This document shows positions 1-11,516 of a DNA stretch of 64,000 bases, piece by piece. Position 1 is the stretch's first letter; each line of letters opens with the position of its first letter. Made by a program: the position numbers and the translations under genes. This DNA is from Laburnicola sp. R22_1 (Eukaryota; Ascomycota; Dothideomycetes; Pleosporales; Didymosphaeriaceae), in the NCBI GenBank assembly GCA_014281115.1, contig JACONQ010000017.1:2046001-2110000 (forward strand). Reading direction: 5' to 3'. The notes below the pieces were generated by a model, which saw nothing but the letters and a program-made list of their open reading frames with translations, had not been told where the DNA came from and did not search any database.

Positions 1-2
1 CG

Positions 3-1277
3 CGATTTAATCGACCCTACGATCGACAGCGAGCCCTCTGCAAGGACCCGACGGTTATACAGGCCTGGTTTAAGCTAGTAGCACGTACAAAGGCCACCTA
101 CGGTATCTGCGACGAGGATACCTTCAACTTCGACGAGACTGGCTTTCTGATGGGTAAAATATCCTCCCAGCTAGTCGTTACTGGCTCAGAGAGGCGTGGC
201 CGGCCAAAAGCGATCCAGCCAGGCAATTGTGAGTGGGTGACGGCGATCCACGGAATCAACGCTGCTGGGTGGGCAATCCCGCCCTTTATCATCTTCGCTG
301 GCCAGTACCACCTCTCTGCCTGGTACGAGGGCGACGATATACCAGGTGACTGGGCTATTGGTCTCAGCGACAATGGCTAGACTACGAACGAGCTTGGTGT
401 TGCCTAGCTACGGCATTTTATCAAGCATACAGTAGAGCGTAGAGTGGGCGCGCGTCAGCTACTAATACTTAACAGCCATAAGAGTCACAACTCGCTCGAA
501 TTCCAGGAGATCTGCAAGAAGAACAAGATCTACACTCTCTGTATGCCGCCACATTCGTCACACCTTCTGCAACCGCTTAACGTTGGCTGTTTCTCGCCAT
601 TGAAGCGGGCGTACGGGCGCCAGGTCGAGGGCCTGATACGCGACCACATCAACCATATCACTAAGCTTGAGTTCCTACCAGCCTTCCGCGCCGCCTACAA
701 CCAGTCAATTACAAAGGAGAATATCTGCGCAAGCTTTTAAGGCGCTAGGCTAGTCCCACACAATCTAGAGGCGGTGATATTAAAGCTTAATGTGAAGCTT
801 CGTACGCTGTCGCTAGCAGCCCTACTAGAGACCCTATAGGAGTCTGCAACACCAAGCAACGCGCGCGAGCTAGGCGCTCAGTTAACTCTAGTTCGTGAGC
901 GGATCCAAAGGCATTAAGGATCCTCTCCTACATCAGTTATCCAGTCGCTTAATTGGCTTATAAGAGGGGCTAAGAGAATAGCGCATTTAATAGTAATTAT
1001 GCGCGATAAGATAGCTAGTCTACAAAGGGCAAATAAAGCAGCCACAACGCGTAAACAGCGCAAAAAGAAGCAGATCTAGAAGCGAGGCACTCTATTAAAG
1101 GCAGAGGGAGAGGATATTATTGCTTAGAAGGCTGTTGAGCAGCAACTAGAGGGAGAAACGCGGTATAGCCAGGCGCGGTCAGGTGCGAGCCGGCAGGCTT
1201 CAGCGCGCTGCACGCGCTGCAGGGAGCCTGGGCACAACTCACGTGCGTGCAAGAAGGCTTCTATAGATACTGCTTAA
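3..1277 (+). pseudogene. pogo/Fot1-type DDE transposase with zinc-knuckle tail, RIP-damaged, 5' end outside window
   Basis: One reading frame runs from base 3 to the stop at 1275-1277, broken only by in-frame stops that fit TGG-to-TAG or CAA-to-TAA (for example 378-380 and 738-740). The DDE_1 endonuclease core is clear: FNFDETGF with the first catalytic Asp at 132-134, LILNSHKSH where the second Asp (471-473) is now Asn, and LQPLNVGCF where the third (579-581) is also Asn. Both losses are G-to-A. A CxxCxxxGHxxxxC zinc knuckle starting at 1209 ends the protein, a tail seen in some fungal pogo transposases. The N-terminal helix-turn-helix lies left of the window. It would have cut and pasted the element in the nucleus; this copy is dead. 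Confidence 0.88.
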
Positions 1278-1400
1278 TTTAGGAAAGCTATTATATTAAT
1301 AGAATTTTGAAGTGTTGTTAAACTACGTGGCTTTTTAAGTGTAGAAAGTTAGTAGGGTTGACGGCTCGCTTGTACTGACGGCACGCTTGTAAACACGTTA
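1278..1400. repeat. Right end of pogo element 1 and TA target duplication
   Basis: After the transposase stop comes about 120 bp ending in ACACGT followed by TA (1399-1400), the usual end of this superfamily. Just inside the end a 15-17 bp unit, GACGGCxCGCTTGTA, is present twice (starting 1360 and 1377). The partner end is outside the window, so the boundary is inferred. Confidence 0.55.
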
Positions 1401-1729
1401 ACTTTTGAAGTAGTTAATAAATAATTTTAATTTTTTAATTACTTTATATATGAAATACTAGTCTTTCTATTTTACGTTTAAAATTCTAATTAATATTATT
1501 ATATTAGCGCGTAATAAATAAAATTTATAATATTTAGCTAGTAAATATTTGTATTACGTAATCTTTTATTTTAATTTTTTAGATAACTTAATATTAATTA
1601 TATATTTCTAGAGAGAAGATTAAATATAAATAAAAGCTAAAAAGATAAAGTAGTAGTAGAGGAGGAGTAGGCTAGTAAATAGGTTAGGAGTTACTAATAA
1701 TAGATTAGGATTAGGTTAGAGTTGCATAG
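1401..1729. other. AT-rich RIP-type DNA, no gene seen
   Basis: Almost pure A/T with stops in all frames. The last part (about 1675-1729) carries TTAGG-like words that lead into the telomere-like repeat next to it. I see no gene. Confidence 0.6.
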
Positions 1730-1890
1730 ATAATAGATTAGAGTTAAGTTAGAGTTATGTTATATTACGTAAGACTCTAACTTAACTCTACTTCTAACCT
1801 AACTTTCTTAGCGCTAAGATAAGTTAAAGTCAAAGTTAAGTTATATAGACCTTAGATTAGAGTTAGATTACTTAGAGTTATAATAAATAT
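1730..1890 (+). repeat. Telomere-like terminal inverted repeat, left arm
   Basis: This block reads as degenerate TTAGGG/TTAGAG/TTAAGTT words and contains a hairpin around TATTACGTAAGA. The reverse complement of 16570-16780 follows it closely: the hairpin core, then the words GATAxGTTA, then CTTAGATTAGxGTTAGATTA. The two arms enclose the hAT transposase and the nested gypsy and Fot1 elements, so they are probably the ends of one large old element. I could not identify a target duplication. Confidence 0.6.
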
Positions 1891-2435
1891 ACTAGTTTTT
1901 ATAATTATATATTTAAATTATAAATTATTATATATAGTTACTATAGATTAAGTTCTAAAGGCCTTATATTTAGTAGTAGTGTAGTTACTTAATTATAAAT
2001 TTTAGTTTTCTATATTTAAATTATAAATTATTATATATATTTATTATAAATTAAAATTAAAAGACATTATATTAAGTAGTGTAGTTATTTAAATTATAAA
2101 TTCTAGTTTCTATAATAATTATAACTAAAGATATTATTACCTTTTTTAAAATTTACTTACCCTCTATTATATCTTTTTAGAAATTTTAAGAAGTGTACTT
2201 GTGTAGATATCTTTTACTAAATTATAATTCTTTTCTTAAATAGTAACTTTCTTTGTATATATAGTATTTAAATTTAAATTTATATAATTTAGTATAAAAT
2301 ATAAGATATAGACTTGTTAATATATTTTTAAAAAGTCTAACTAAAAAAGCCTTAAAAGCCTTTTATATTACTTAGAATATAAAACGTTAAAAGTAAAAAT
2401 TAGTTTTATTACTAACTATAACAACTTAAACTTTA
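1891..2435. other. AT-rich DNA inside the telomere-like arm, no gene seen
   Basis: Degenerate AT-rich sequence with an approximate direct repeat (TTTAAATTATAAATTATTATATA at about 1912 and 2018, with TTAAGTAG and TTAGTAGTAG words after each). The last five bases, CTTTA (2431-2435), are the left copy of the target duplication of the gypsy element that follows. Confidence 0.6.
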
Positions 2436-2624
2436 TATAAGGTCTCCTTATCGCTTAGGTGGCCGAATAGGGACTTATGTCTCCTTTGGGCCTAGTGAAG
2501 ATTTAGATAAAAACCTCCTCACTTTAAATAAGAGTGGGTAGCGATTTATCTTATTACCACTTACCTTCTAATATTATTCTATTCTGTCTTATTAACTATT
2601 AGGCATCCTAGTAGCGCCCTTATA
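2436..2624 (+). repeat. 5' LTR of gypsy family A copy 1
   Basis: 189 bp, aligned base for base with 9200-9388; differences are nearly all transitions. It ends CCCTTATA, where the intact form would end in CA. Confidence 0.9.
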
Positions 2625-2639
2625 TTTAAATTGCTCCCT

Positions 2640-3900
2640 TATAGACAGTAGTAGAATTCTCGCTACTATAATAGCAATATGTAGATCTAGTAGACGCCTT
2701 ACTTCCGCAAGCCAAAAGCTAGGCGGCCTATTTAGGAATACTTAGCAGTAAGCTAGTGCTGTTGGGTAGGCAGAAGAACAAGTGAAAGAACTTAGGAAGG
2801 CTACCTAAGAAAAAATTAATAATGGCCTTAAGAGTTCGCAAGGCCCTTGGATAGAGCCAAATGCAATAGAAGCTAATAGAAGGGCAGCTTATCTCACAGA
2901 ATTGCGAGATTGGGCGCGCAAGGAATAGGAACAATAGGAAATATAATATATTAAGGATATTTAATAATAATACAAAGCTGGCGACATAGCAGCTCTTAAT
3001 AAGCTTACTAGTACCTCGCACGTGGCCACTATAACCTTATTATCCCTAGTAGCCACTAAATAAAGTACCTTACTATAACCACCCCTACTACACACCTATA
3101 ACTATAAGAGCTGTTATAATTATAACTAATAGAAGTAAAATTATAAGTTTTATTTTTCGTAAGCACCTTCTTGCTTTATTATAAAAGATTATAAGGTTAC
3201 CTTTAGTAGATAGTATCTATCTAAGGACTTTTAAAGTTAATTTAAGTTGTATTCTAATTAACAACAACAAACAGACCCTAAATAGGCTCCTATCTAGCAG
3301 ACGTTAATAGAACAAATACTTAATACCCTAGGCAATCTATTAGAACGCTAGCAGATAGTGTTTAAGGCGATAAAGAACTGCTGCCAAAAGGCAGGCTAGT
3401 CTCTAATAGACTTACTTAACCACCTTCTCCCTTTATGGGATAAAATTAAGAAGCAGAACAAGCATTATAGAGTAGCTAAATTCATAGCTTCTATAGATAA
3501 TAAGCTACGAAGAGAAGTTCTATATTACCCACCTTCTTAGAGGGAAACTCTTGTAGAGGTAGAAAAGATTACCAATCGCCTTTACTAAGAGGAAGGGCGA
3601 TCTGCTAAGGGAAAAGGCAAGTCTAAGGACTTATTAAAGAGGCCTAAGTTAATAACGCCCCCTGCTAAGTTGGCTAGGCCGGCTAAACACAGCAGAAAGG
3701 AGCGTAAGGACTATAAATAGTCTACCTTAACACAGAAGGAAAAGGATAAAGATAATCTAAAGGTTACTTGCTAGAACTATGGCGAGAGAGGCTACGTCTC
3801 CCCTAATTGCAATAAGGAAAGAAATTCAGACCTACCTTTCCATCCTAAGGACGTATTAGAGTCCGCGGAAAAAGGCAAGGGCCAGCAGAACTAGACTCTA
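2640..3900 (+). pseudogene. gag relic of gypsy family A copy 1
   Basis: The plus strand carries a basic, charged gag-like region that ends in a broken CCHC zinc knuckle at about 3767-3815 (read as C-stop-N-Y-G-E-R-G-Y-V-S-P-N-C). The second Cys has become Tyr, the His Tyr and a Trp a stop, all by single transitions. The stretch 2728-3021 looks open on the minus strand, but that is only a shadow of this gag. Gag would coat the element RNA in cytoplasmic particles. Confidence 0.7.
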
Positions 3901-3989
3901 TTTTGTTAGCCATAATTATTAAGTATAAAGAGAACAAGCAGCTTAGAAAGCTCTATAATATACTTTACCTAAAGAGGCCAACTGCGATA

Positions 3990-6900
3990 ATAGTGTAGGC
4001 TATAGTAGGAGATTTAGGCTTAGTTAAGGCACTAGTTAATAGTGGCGCTAAACTTAACGTAATCTCTACTCGCTTTGCAAAAAAGAGAGATCTAATAGTA
4101 ACGCCCTTACTAGACTTTATAGTAGAGGCGGCAAATAGTGCAAATATTACTATATATAAATCTGTAGTTGCTAAAGTGCACCTAGTAGATACTAGAGATT
4201 ATAGAGAGACCCACTAGGTCCTATTCATAGTAGCAGACCTAAGGAAGTATAAGATATACTTATGATTACTATGAATTGCCATATATAATCCAAAACTTAA
4301 CTTTTATATGGGTTAATTATTATTCTAAGGAAAGTTAGGGCAGAATGCGCCCAACTATGCCAAAGTGGCCCTTAAAGACGCGAAATAGTTTAGTTTAATA
4401 ATGTTAAACTTAACTGCAGAATTATACGTGTGTTATATTAGCTATATAGATAATAGAATATTTACAACCTTAGTAGAGGCTATAATACTATAGGTATACT
4501 AAGAGTTCACTAATATAGTAAATAGTGATTAATTAGAGGTACTTGCAGAATACTCCGTGACTAACCTAAGTATTAATCTTCTTCCTAGTGAACAACTACT
4601 CTATTAGCCCCTCTACAACTTATCTAAGGGCGAGCTAAGTGTCTTGCGTAAGTATATTACAGATTACTTGCAAAGAGGCTGGATATAATATTTAAAGTTA
4701 CTAGCTAGAGTACTAATTCTATTTATAAAGAAGAGAAATAGTATATTAAGGCTATATATAAATTATTATAGCCTTAATAAGATTACTACTAAGAATTATT
4801 ATACGTTACTCTTAATTGCTAAGTCCTTGGAAAGATTAGTAAAAGCGAAGTTCTTTACTAAGCTTAATATCTAAGAGGTATATTATAGGATAAGAATTAA
4901 GAAAGGTAATAAGTGGAAGACAGCTTTTTATACAAAGTACAGACACTTTAAGTATTTAGTAATGCTGTTTGGTTTAACTAATACTCTAGCACAATTCTAA
5001 GAATATATTAATAAGGTCCTAGCGGGACTAATTAATGTGATATGTATTGTCTATTTAGACAATATACTTATCTTCTCTAATATAGAAGAGGAATATAAAT
5101 AACATATAAAAAAAGTCCTCTAAAGACTATGTAAGGCCAAACTATATATTAAACTTAGCAAGTGTAAGTTTTATTAAAAAGAGACAGAGTACCTAGGCTA
5201 TATTATTAGCTAAAAGAGAGTTAGGGTGTATAAAGACCGTGTAAAAACAATTATAAAGTAGCCACTCTCTAAGATAGTGCGTAATATTAGGGTGTTTATT
5301 AGTTTTATAAATTATTACTAGATGTTTATTATAGGGTTTTTAAGAGTGACTCTATCCCTTACTAAACTTACTTAGAAGGAGTCTAGTGCTACCTAGGGCG
5401 GACAAGCTTAAAGAAGGGAGAAAAGCTAACCCTTATACCTAGATGCGTAGGCAAGAGTAGCTTTTAAAGAGTTAAAGGCTGCATTTATAGTAGTGCCTAT
5501 ATTAGTGCACTTTAAGTCTAATAGAGAGATAAGACTTAAGGTAGATACCTTAGGTGGCGCAATATTTAGTATATTAAGCTAAAACGTGCCTAAATCTAGC
5601 AAAACTCTGTAATAGCGACCTATTAGTTTCTTTTTATAAAAGCTAGATAGCACAAAACTTTAATATAATATATATAATAAGGAATTGCTGGCTATTAATA
5701 GAAGTGTTAAATATTAGCAATACTACCTATTAAGTATCCTATTTACTATCCTTATAGATTATAATAACTTGCGATAGTTTATAAATATAAAGAAATTAAA
5801 CTACTAGTAGATTAGAATCTATAGGAGGCTAGCAGAGCATAATTTTGTTATTATCTACTAGCTAGGGAAGGAAAACCCAGTAGATGGACTATTAAGACGC
5901 CCTAACTATATAAGCGAGGCGCAACACCTAGTAGAGAAAGAAAATAGGGCTTATATAGAGCCTTTAGAAATAATATTAAGTAGGGATACTTTTAATAAAC
6001 TAACTACCCAATTAATTAGTGCGATTATAAGGTTCTAGCAAGCGGCACCCTAGAAATAAAGGCGGGCAAGAAGGCGTAAACTTAGGAGAGCAATTGCAGA
6101 AGAGCTAATATTATTAATAGATAGTAGCTCTAAATCCGACTTAGAGACTAAGGATAAAGTTAAGGCTTTAGAAGAATCTTAGCCCTAACAGTTAGGCGAA
6201 AAGTTGTTAGAAGAAGGTATAATAGAGTAAAACAAAATCAAAGTGCTTACAATAAGTGTGGAGAAGGCGAAGGCCCTCTAGATGTGCCATAATAGCCCTA
6301 TAGGTGGGCATTTTAGGGCAAAGAAGACGTTAGAGAAGTTAAGAAGACATTTTTAATAAAAAGGAATGCGACGCAAAGTTAAGGACTACTATTATAACTA
6401 TTTAAAGTATAGGATGTCTGTCGCACCTTAACACTAACTATATAGTCTTTTAAATCCTTTGCCTGTGCCAAATGGCTCTTAGGAGGACGTCACCTTAGAT
6501 TTTATTATAGACTTACCCCCTATCCAAATACTTAGCCAAGTCTATAATTCTATTTTAGTAATAGTGGACCGCCTAATAAAGATAACTTATTACATACCTG
6601 CTAGGGCAGATTGGGACGCAAAGAACTTAGCGGAAGCCTAGATTTAGGATGTTATTAGGTTACACGGCACTTCTAAGACAATCTTATTAGATAGAGATCT
6701 AATAATAAACTCTCACTATTAGGACTCTTTTTATTATTACCTTAACACTATAAGGATGTTATTGTTAGCCTATTACCTACAAATAGACGGGCAAACTAAA
6801 AGGCAGAATTAGACGCTTAAGTAGTATCTTTAGTGTTTTTACTACCTAGAATAGAATAACTAGGCAAGATAGTTACTAATTACGGAATTTACGTATAATA

Positions 6901-7545
6901 ATAGCGTAAATATAGTAACTAGAGTAACTTCTTTTTGTGCATACTATAGAGCGGATTCTTATGCGCTAGAATGGTCTATAATACCGCTTAGCAATAAAGA
7001 ATCGCCACTAGGCACGTTAATTACAGTAAGAGTTATCGCACTATAGGCTTAATGCAGAATAAAGATTATAGCAGCGAATAAGTACTAAAAGAAGTGTACT
7101 AATAAGAAGAGGAAGCACCTTAGTCTTAAACTAGGGGATTAAGTATTTATATCTACTAGATATCTAAACTCCGCTTAACCTAAGCGCAAACTTAATTAGA
7201 AGTTTATTAGATTAGGTACAGTTAAGTACCCTGTGGGGAAAGAAGCCTATAGAGTTAACTTTCTAAGATTAAATGCACACCTAGTCTTCTATATATTATT
7301 ATTAAAGCTATATAAATAAAGAGGAGCTATTAAGTCTTAAGTAGATTCTATTATAAATACCCTACGCACGTTTAGCAATAATATATACTATGTAAAGAAA
7401 GTGCTAGAGAGTAGGTAGTTATTAGTTAGAACCTAGGAATATCTTATTAAATAGGAGAGTTACCTAGAAGAAGAAAATATATAGAAGCCAGATACTAATC
7501 TAAGTGCTAACGCTATTAAAGAGTTCTAGAAAAAAAATATTCTAG
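3990..7545 (+). pseudogene. pol relic of gypsy family A copy 1 (PR-RT-RH-IN-chromodomain)
   Basis: Domains in order on the plus strand: protease with VNSGAKLNVIS (about 4030-4065; the catalytic DSGA is now NSGA); reverse transcriptase (about 4640-5230) with LFGLTN and the polymerase box VYLDNILIFS at 5049-5078, where the second Asp is Asn; RNase H (about 5480-5900) with YNIYNKELLAI; integrase (about 6270-7250) with the start HNSPIGGHF and core DVTLDFIIDLPP; and at 7380-7540 a chromodomain-like stretch reading YVKKVLESR, then EYLIK, ESYLEEENI and KPDTNL. The chromodomain would have targeted insertion to heterochromatin. Stops in every domain fit RIP, and lost catalytic acids make the copy inactive. 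Confidence 0.88.
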
Positions 7546-8249
7546 GATAATGTTAAAGAGACTCTCGTTTAGGTTAAATAACTACAGAAGAGGGATAAAG
7601 AAAGAAAAGAACCTTCTTAGAGAATTTTGTTTTCTTTTCTATAGACAAGAGGTCGAACTTAGGTTAACTATATAGTTAGAGAACTACTATAGAAAGTACA
7701 CTTACTACCTTCACCTATTTTTTCCCTATAGAGTGTTTTTTTTACTATAATTATAAAGGTATTTAATAGCGCAAGGTGTCGCAAAGGCAATATTAACTTA
7801 GAAAGATTATGGTATCTCTAGGAGTTAGTTAAAAAGGACTATAAAGGACCATAAGAGTATATTACACTTTACTTAGAGCCAAAAGAAGAGAATATTCTAA
7901 GAACCTAGATTTAAGATATTTTAGGGCGTCGCCGCCCGCTAGAAGGCGCTATTTAAGTCCTAACAGACTCCTATATTATAGGGAGTCGTCACTTCTAGGG
8001 ACACTAAGGTACAATGGCCCTAGAGGTCCCCCTTACATACACACATTTGCCTAAGGCCCCTAAAGGGGCTAAAAGCACTACTAAGAAGCTAAAAAGACAC
8101 TATCCGCAACTATAGCTGTAAGTGAGACTCTTACTATTACTCTAAAACTTCTAATAACGCGTTAGTCTATATTTGTTCTACAATCGCGTTAGTATACAAT
8201 ATAATGGGACAAAAGGCAGAATTATAGACCTTGTCTCGCTTTAGGGTCC

Positions 8250-9185
8250 CACTCTTATAGGTTGCGTAGTTAATAGCCTTTTTATAGTAATATTACTTAG
8301 TCTTATGCTCTATATTAGTATAAGCGCGCTTCTTAATAAAGCAATAGGTTAATTAATAGATATTACTACTATTATAGATATAGAGATTCTGTATATAGGG
8401 CTTAAATAAGCTAAGAAGTAATTAGTTAATAGAAAGCGCTATAAGGATAACTACACCTACTTAATATAGTTTATAAGCCTCTTAGTAGTCTTATAGATAT
8501 ATTCCTTATTCTTATTAGAATTACTACTACAAAGGAGAGCCTAAGTAGCTACAAGACTATTAAGCTTAGCGTTAAAGTTAATAGGGCACTATATTATCTT
8601 AGTTAGTAGCATAATGGCGCCTAATATAGGCATACATTACTATAAGGTAGTGTTTGTTATAAATTAAGTAATTACCACACCTAGACAGCTAAACACTATT
8701 AATGTAAATTAATAGAATGAGTTTAGTATCTAGAAAGTGGCATGTATAGAGTAGATCCCCCTTATAGATAAGTTTAACGCAATAAACGCACGGATTAGCA
8801 CTAGCAGGCTAATTATAAGCCAACTTTGCCCGCTGTATAGCGAGCGTCTTCTTAAGTGCTATCTTGCTATAGAAAGGAACATTAGGACGCATTAGAATAA
8901 TAAGAGTAGGATAGTATATACTAAATTAACTAGTGGAGGCGCAAGGAGCAAGGGTAGTGTAAGGGCAGGCGAAAACCAAAACAACTACGCTAAGCCTCGC
9001 TTAACAGCACCTTCAGCTCCCAAATTAGTTAGGCGCCCTAGAGCACCTTAATGGCGTAATGGCGCCCAACACAATAATAATCATTGCTATGCAGTTATAA
9101 GACTAGCGATTATTTACTTTTTAAGCAAAGACAATAGGATATCGCATATTGTAATATCCTAGGGCAATCTAGATTAGGTTAATCC
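8250..9185 (+). pseudogene. Extra open-frame relic downstream of integrase in gypsy family A
   Basis: Between the chromodomain and the 3' LTR, where gypsy elements usually carry only short noncoding DNA, the plus strand has a long coding-like frame (in frame with ATG 8624-8626) with only RIP-type stops. Recognisable pieces are LALKLIGHYIILVSS, VITTPRQLNTINVN and IPLIDKFNAINARISTSRL, followed by a basic segment RSKGSVRAGENQNNYAKPRL. The same region is conserved in copy 2 (about 46580-47560). I do not recognise a domain. Function unknown; an accessory protein of the element is one possibility. Confidence 0.5.
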
Positions 9186-9199
9186 TAGAAGGGGGATAC

Positions 9200-9388
9200 T
9201 GTAAGGCCTTCTTATTGCTTAGGTGGCCAAATAGAGACTTATGTCTTCTTTGGGCCTAGCGGGGGTTTAGATAAAAACCCCCTTACTTTGGATAAGAGCG
9301 AGTAGCGATTTGTCTTATTACTACTTACCTTCTAATATTATCCTATTCTGTCTTATTAACTATTAGGCGTCCTAGTAGCGCCCTTATA
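9200..9388 (+). repeat. 3' LTR of gypsy family A copy 1
   Basis: 189 bp matching 2436-2624. It begins TGTAAGGCC and ends CCCTTATA, followed by CTTTA. Less AT-shifted than the 5' LTR. Confidence 0.9.
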
Positions 9389-9393
9389 CTTTA

Positions 9394-9744
9394 CCTTTAT
9401 ATTATATCTTCTATATAACTTTACAAACTAATTATAGAAATAGAATTTTATAAAAAGGAGGTTACTACCCTTTTTATACTTTTAATTTTTTAAAGTGTAA
9501 GAGCTATATTATATTAGCTCTAACTATTATTAAAGACTATAATAACTTACTACTAGGCTTACACTTATATTTCTTCTTTAGTTTTTTAGCCTTAGGCGCC
9601 TTACGCATAGTCTTTTAAGCTAGCTACTTATATAAAGCTTTGCCACTAGTTACTAAACTAGTCTTTTTACTAACGTTTTTAGTGCGCACTATTAATTTAA
9701 ATATATAGGTAGATTAATTTAAATACGTAGGTAGATTACTATTA
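9394..9744. other. AT-rich DNA continuing the pre-insertion sequence
   Basis: Joins onto 2435 when the gypsy element is removed. Contains no gene I can see; words such as TTTAAATA(T/C)GTAGGTAGATTA occur twice in tandem at about 9695-9740. Confidence 0.5.
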
Positions 9745-9948
9745 CTATAATAAAAAGTTATAATTATTAAAAGCGTGTAGAGCGTATAAAGGTAAGTAAT
9801 AATAAAAAAGTGTAGCTAAGCCGCTAGCGCGGCGCTAAGCTCTTAGCGCTAAAAAAAGTAAGAAAAAATTGCGCCCTGCATAATAGTAACTATACACCCA
9901 CTTACCCCTACGCTTAGCTACTATTATTATTATAACTTTTTATTATAG
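9745..9948. repeat. MITE-like 204-bp inverted-repeat element
   Basis: Begins CTATAATAAAAAGTTATAAT and ends with its reverse complement; the imperfect arms run roughly 60-70 bp (GTAGCTAAGC on one side, GCTTAGCTAC on the other) around a short GC-richer centre with CGCTAGCG and TTAGCGCTAA palindromes. No coding capacity. It could be a deletion derivative of a DNA transposon or a stable foldback. Confidence 0.5.
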
Positions 9949-9960
9949 CTATATACTTGC

Positions 9961-11460
9961 GTAATGTCTACAATTAAAAACAAACTAAGTAACTATTCTA
10001 ATAGTCTAATTAGACTACTGCCACCCTATAAAATAGATATTCTATTAGGTTTTAAAAATAAAAAGTAGAAGAAGCTTTTTAAGGTAATTAGTATAGCTAT
10101 TTATTATAGTATATACTAACTAGAGTAGAGATTTAAATATAAAAAAGATAAAATTAACAATATACTTAGGCAACGCGGATAGACTAGTTTAAAGAAAGGC
10201 TAGAAGGGGCTTATTATAGTGGGCAAGGGCGTAAGGCCGTCTAAGACAAGTAGTAGTTTAGACAGCGAATTTTTACTTTAGTAGGAGGCTATAAGTAAGA
10301 AATCTTAGTCTAGACCTAAGCAAGTCTTAGCGTCCTTAGCGAGTTTAAATCTTGCCTCCTCCTCTCCTAGCTTAACACTAAAGCTAAAATTTGTGTCTAA
10401 GAAAAGAAGTAGCCTAAGAATAGGCAAGTACCTCCTATAATTAAGAAATTTTTAATTAATTAGGTTAATTAGCCTTATTAGGTTAATTTAACCTAGCTAC
10501 TTATATAAGATTTAAACTTATAGAATAAGAAAAGCTAGTTTTAAGACATATTACTATTTTCTAATTACTTTAGGAAAAGAGCTTAGTTAGAAATTTTAAT
10601 TCTAAGCTATGGACAGCTAAATATAGGCCGCTAGTATTGTTTTTCTTCTAATTCCCTATAAGGAGCTTTTTTTAAGAGAGGAAAAGGCTCCTAGTTTATC
10701 TATACAATTTGTCTATTGCTGTATTTACTCTATAGAAATATAGAAGCAATAGAAACGTATTAAAAAAAAGGCTAACCTACTAACTTTAGTGTTCCCTTTA
10801 AAGAATAGCTTAGTACTAGCACTTGCGCTATATTGCAAAGGAATTAGGGTACTTAGAGGACTACTAAAAAGAAGGCACTTAAAAATATAAAGACAGCCAA
10901 CTACGTAGCAAAATATTAACTAAAGAATATGTTAAAGAATTATGGCTAAAATAAGAATGTAGATGTATTAAAAGTAAAAGAAAAATAGGTTTTTAAAAAT
11001 TATTCTTAGAGTAAGAAGAGTAGTATATTATTATAGATCTTTATTACGTTTCTATACTAATTAGCTAGAGCTAAATAGTTATAGATAGAGCTTAATTACG
11101 TTTATACTAAATAGGCAAGAATTAAAAAAGAGATAGATTAGAGGCAGTATTCCAAAACATTAGAGAAAGTTCTTTATACTAATATAAGCTAGAATAACTA
11201 AAATATATAGAGTTAGTCTATAGTACGCCTATACTTCTCTAGTGGTATTTTAAAAAAGATTATAAAAAGAACCTATAATAATAGTCTTAACAAACTTAAT
11301 ACTAGGACTTTTAAGAATAAGGAGGCTAAGACAAAGTAGTAGAAGTTTATTAAGGACCTTACACTAGAAGAGTTAGCAATAGTAATAAGTAGTAATTAAG
11401 AGCAAGTTTATTACATTGTTTTATTATATACATATGCTAATTATAATAGGGAATAAGAGT
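9961..11460 (+). pseudogene. Unrecognised RIP-damaged coding relic with a module repeated inverted at 17383-17940
   Basis: From an ATG at about 9965 the plus strand reads as a Ser/Lys-rich protein with RIP-type stops, for example KGLIIVGKGVRPSKTSSSLDS and LTLKLKFVSKKRSSLRIGKYLL near 10200-10440. The piece 10200-10760 is present again, inverted, at 17383-17940; similarity ends abruptly in an A-run at about 10760. Downstream to 11460 another coding-like frame contains KDLTLEELAIVI. I recognise no family. It may be an internal gene of the large element bounded by the telomere-like arms. Confidence 0.4.
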
Positions 11461-11516
11461 CTACTTTTATATTTAACTCTCTTAACCTAAACTTAACTCT
11501 TAACGCTACTAACCTA

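Larger units (their letters stand above)
2436..9388 (+). mobile_element. Ty3/gypsy chromovirus-type LTR retrotransposon, family A copy 1, RIP-dead
   Basis: Complete element of 6953 bp: two 189-bp LTRs (2436-2624 and 9200-9388), a perfect 5-bp target duplication CTTTA (2431-2435 and 9389-9393), and a purine-rich tract AGAAGGGGGATAC just before the 3' LTR. Inside, in order: gag with a CCHC knuckle, protease, reverse transcriptase, RNase H, integrase, a chromodomain-like end, and an unusual extra 1.6 kb before the 3' LTR. Stops occur throughout and most are TGG/CAA/CAG to stop. A second, truncated copy of the same family lies at 44250-47771. The 5' LTR begins TA instead of TG, a G-to-A change; the 3' LTR still begins TG. 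Confidence 0.92.
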
